Source: Mollicutes bacterium (lineage in GTDB: Bacteria; Bacillota_I; Bacilli_A; RF39; UBA660). Taken from it: 5,363 nucleotides of DNA. The notes below the pieces were generated by a model. It was not told the DNA's origin. It ran no database searches and saw only the letters and a program-made list of their open reading frames with translations. How positions within the stretch are numbered: position 1 is the stretch's first letter; the number at the start of each line of letters is the position of its first letter. The position numbers were made by a program, and so were the translations under genes. The DNA lies in assembly GCA_003566505.1 (NCBI GenBank), contig PXDA01000091.1, forward strand, positions 1 through 5,363, read 5' to 3'. Positions 3,961 to 5,363 of the stretch are shown in pieces.

Positions 3961-5363
3961 ATGGTAACGAGAAATAAATTTTTAATGTTTTTGTTATTAT
4001 TATTAACAGGAGCAATATTTTATATGATTTATGTTATTGCGCTTTGGCAGGAAATTGAAAACATGTTGCGTTTAGCAAGTGTTTTGGTTTTAGTGTTGAG
4101 TTTAATAATTATAACAATTTTTTCTATTAAAACGATGCATAGTAAAAAAATAATTTCTTTTATTGTTTTGGCATTGTTTAAGATCGCTTATTTTAGCGCG
4201 CTTGTGTTTGTGGCATTTAATATTCACACTATTTATTCGGCATTAAGTCGCATTACGGCTGATACAGTGGTTTATTCTTCTAGTTTGGCTACTATTTATA
4301 GTGACGTTAATGATATTGATGATATTAGTGATGGTAGGATTGGTATTTTTAATGATGAAGATAGCATTGAGGGCTATGTTATTCCGCATGAAATAATTGA
4401 AAAAAGGAATTTAGATAATGAAATAGTATATATGGATAGTTACTTTAGTTTATTAGAGGAACTAGCCGATGAAACGATTGACTATGCCTTCCTGCCCACT
4501 GATTATGCTACTATGTTTGCTGAAATAGAGTCGCTGGAAGATGTTATTGCAGAAAGTCGTATTATTTATACGGAAGAAAAAGAAATTGCGGTGCAAAGAG
4601 AAGATCGTATTTTTAATCTTGAAGAACCAATGACCTTTTTATTGATTGGTGTTGATTCATATGGTACTGATGTTCGTCGCGGTTCTTTTAACGGTGATGC
4701 TTTAATGGTTGTAACTTTTAATCCAAAAACAATGCGGGCGACTATGTTAAGTATTCCTCGTGATAGTTATGTGTCAATTAGTTGTTTTGCGGGTGAACGT
4801 AAAAATAAAATAACACATGCCGCGTGGTATGGCGAAGATTGTATTGCTGAGACAATTGAAAACTTTTTGGATATTGAAATTGACCATACGGTAAAAATGA
4901 ATTTTCGAGGTTTAGTTAAAATGGTTGATATTCTTGATGGCATTGAAGTTGATGTTCCTTATAGTTTTTGTGAGCAAGATAGTCAGCGAAGATGGGGTGA
5001 TCATACCGTTTATGTTATGGAAGGAAAACAAGTGCTTGACGGTGAACAAGCTTTAGCATTAACGCGTAACCGAAAAAATAATACTTATCGTTGTGGTTAT
5101 GGCGTTAGTTGGGCGAATGATTTTGTTCGTGGTCAAAATCAACAATTGGTTTTAAAAGCGCTTATGGAAGAAATAAAGTCTATTCGTGATTTAAGTACTA
5201 TGCAAAAAATACTTGATGAGTTGGGTAATACGGTGGCGACTAATTTACAAACAACAGAAATTTTGTCTTTTTACAGCATCTTTCGCGATGTAATTGTTAG
5301 TCGTGATATTGAAAGTTTTGAACAAATGGTTTTTATTCAAAGGCTTTATTTAAGTGGTTATGA
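3961..5363 (+). CDS. LCP (LytR-CpsA-Psr) family glycopolymer ligase, 3' end missing
   Basis: LCP enzymes move undecaprenyl-diphosphate-linked glycopolymers such as teichoic acid or capsule onto peptidoglycan outside the membrane. The frame is open for 467 codons and leaves the window without a stop. Three hydrophobic helices (about 7-28, 38-56, 63-87) fit N-in/C-out topology: KTMHSKK between the last two is inside. An accessory domain (about 100-215), with GRIGIF and IDYAFLPTDYATMF, looks like a substrate-binding-protein lobe. The LCP domain (about 222 onward) shows FLLIGVDSYG (D232), NGDALMVV (D246), SIPRDSYV (R267), KITHAAWYG, NFRGLVKMVD, GIEVDVPYSF, LDGEQALALTRNRK (R369, R371) and DFVRGQNQQ. 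The Asp pair and arginines match the metal- and pyrophosphate-binding residues of characterised LCP enzymes, so it should be active. Four cysteines (275, 295, 337, 378) lie in the outer domain. AAAGGTGAT is 5 bases before the ATG. The accessory-plus-LCP layout resembles CpsA/Cps2A. Confidence 0.93.
   Translation, partial: MVTRNKFLMFLLLLLTGAIFYMIYVIALWQEIENMLRLASVLVLVLSLIIITIFSIKTMHSKKIISFIVLALFKIAYFSALVFVAFNIHTIYSALSRITADTVVYSSSLATIYSDVNDIDDISDGRIGIFNDEDSIEGYVIPHEIIEKRNLDNEIVYMDSYFSLLEELADETIDYAFLPTDYATMFAEIESLEDVIAESRIIYTEEKEIAVQREDRIFNLEEPMTFLLIGVDSYGTDVRRGSFNGDALMVVTFNPKTMRATMLSIPRDSYVSISCFAGERKNKITHAAWYGEDCIAETIENFLDIEIDHTVKMNFRGLVKMVDILDGIEVDVPYSFCEQDSQRRWGDHTVYVMEGKQVLDGEQALALTRNRKNNTYRCGYGVSWANDFVRGQNQQLVLKALMEEIKSIRDLSTMQKILDELGNTVATNLQTTEILSFYSIFRDVIVSRDIESFEQMVFIQRLYLSGY

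Noticed and set aside
1..5363. CRISPR array, insertion sequence, phage genes or attachment site at the tRNA
   Set aside because: No spaced direct repeats, no transposase or integrase motifs, and no repeated 3' end of the tRNA-Leu gene elsewhere in the window were seen.

Overview
This window comes from a low-GC (about 30%), AT-rich bacterium of the Bacillota/Mycoplasmatota side of the tree. The evidence is AAGGAGG-type ribosome binding sites, TATAAT promoters, U-tailed hairpin terminators and clear ScpA/ScpB condensin subunits. The visible tryptophans are coded by TGG, and ScpA ends in TGA inside a standard ATGA overlap, so I read it with the ordinary bacterial code, not the Mycoplasma code. 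An LCP glycopolymer ligase and a probable M15 carboxypeptidase imply a cell wall. A walled Erysipelotrichia-like or other early-branching Bacilli lineage fits, but the exact taxon cannot be read from the window.

Layout: (1) 1-164, minus strand: the N-terminal 54 codons of a membrane-anchored protein, probably an M15 D,D-carboxypeptidase, with its promoter facing the next operon. (2) 268-1517, plus: scpA-scpB, overlapping by ATGA, encode the kleisin and its partner for the SMC chromosome-segregation complex. (3) 1546-1632: tRNA-Leu(CAA) with encoded CCA, its own promoter and a terminator. (4) 1724-2161: a small DUF5684-like membrane protein as a single-gene unit with strong expression signals. 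(5) 2242-3877: a PadR-family repressor translationally overlapping a polytopic membrane protein with an N-terminal HAAS/DUF1700 domain, a lysine-rich loop and an extracytoplasmic C-terminal domain; this is the most interesting accessory module here. (6) 3961 to the window end: an LCP (LytR-CpsA-Psr) protein with three membrane helices, an extra accessory domain and the LCP catalytic domain. It is open at the right edge.

Transcription units are compact and well delimited: three intrinsic terminators (two of them built over the stop codon) and six promoters. Three promoters share the identical 11-base extended -10 element TATGTTATAAT and lack a good -35; two others have proper TTGACW -35 boxes. 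The genes are mostly chromosomal housekeeping and cell-envelope functions. There is no sign of mobile elements, CRISPR or phage. The candidates for something under-described are the PadR-HAAS membrane module and the accessory domain and cysteine set of the LCP protein.
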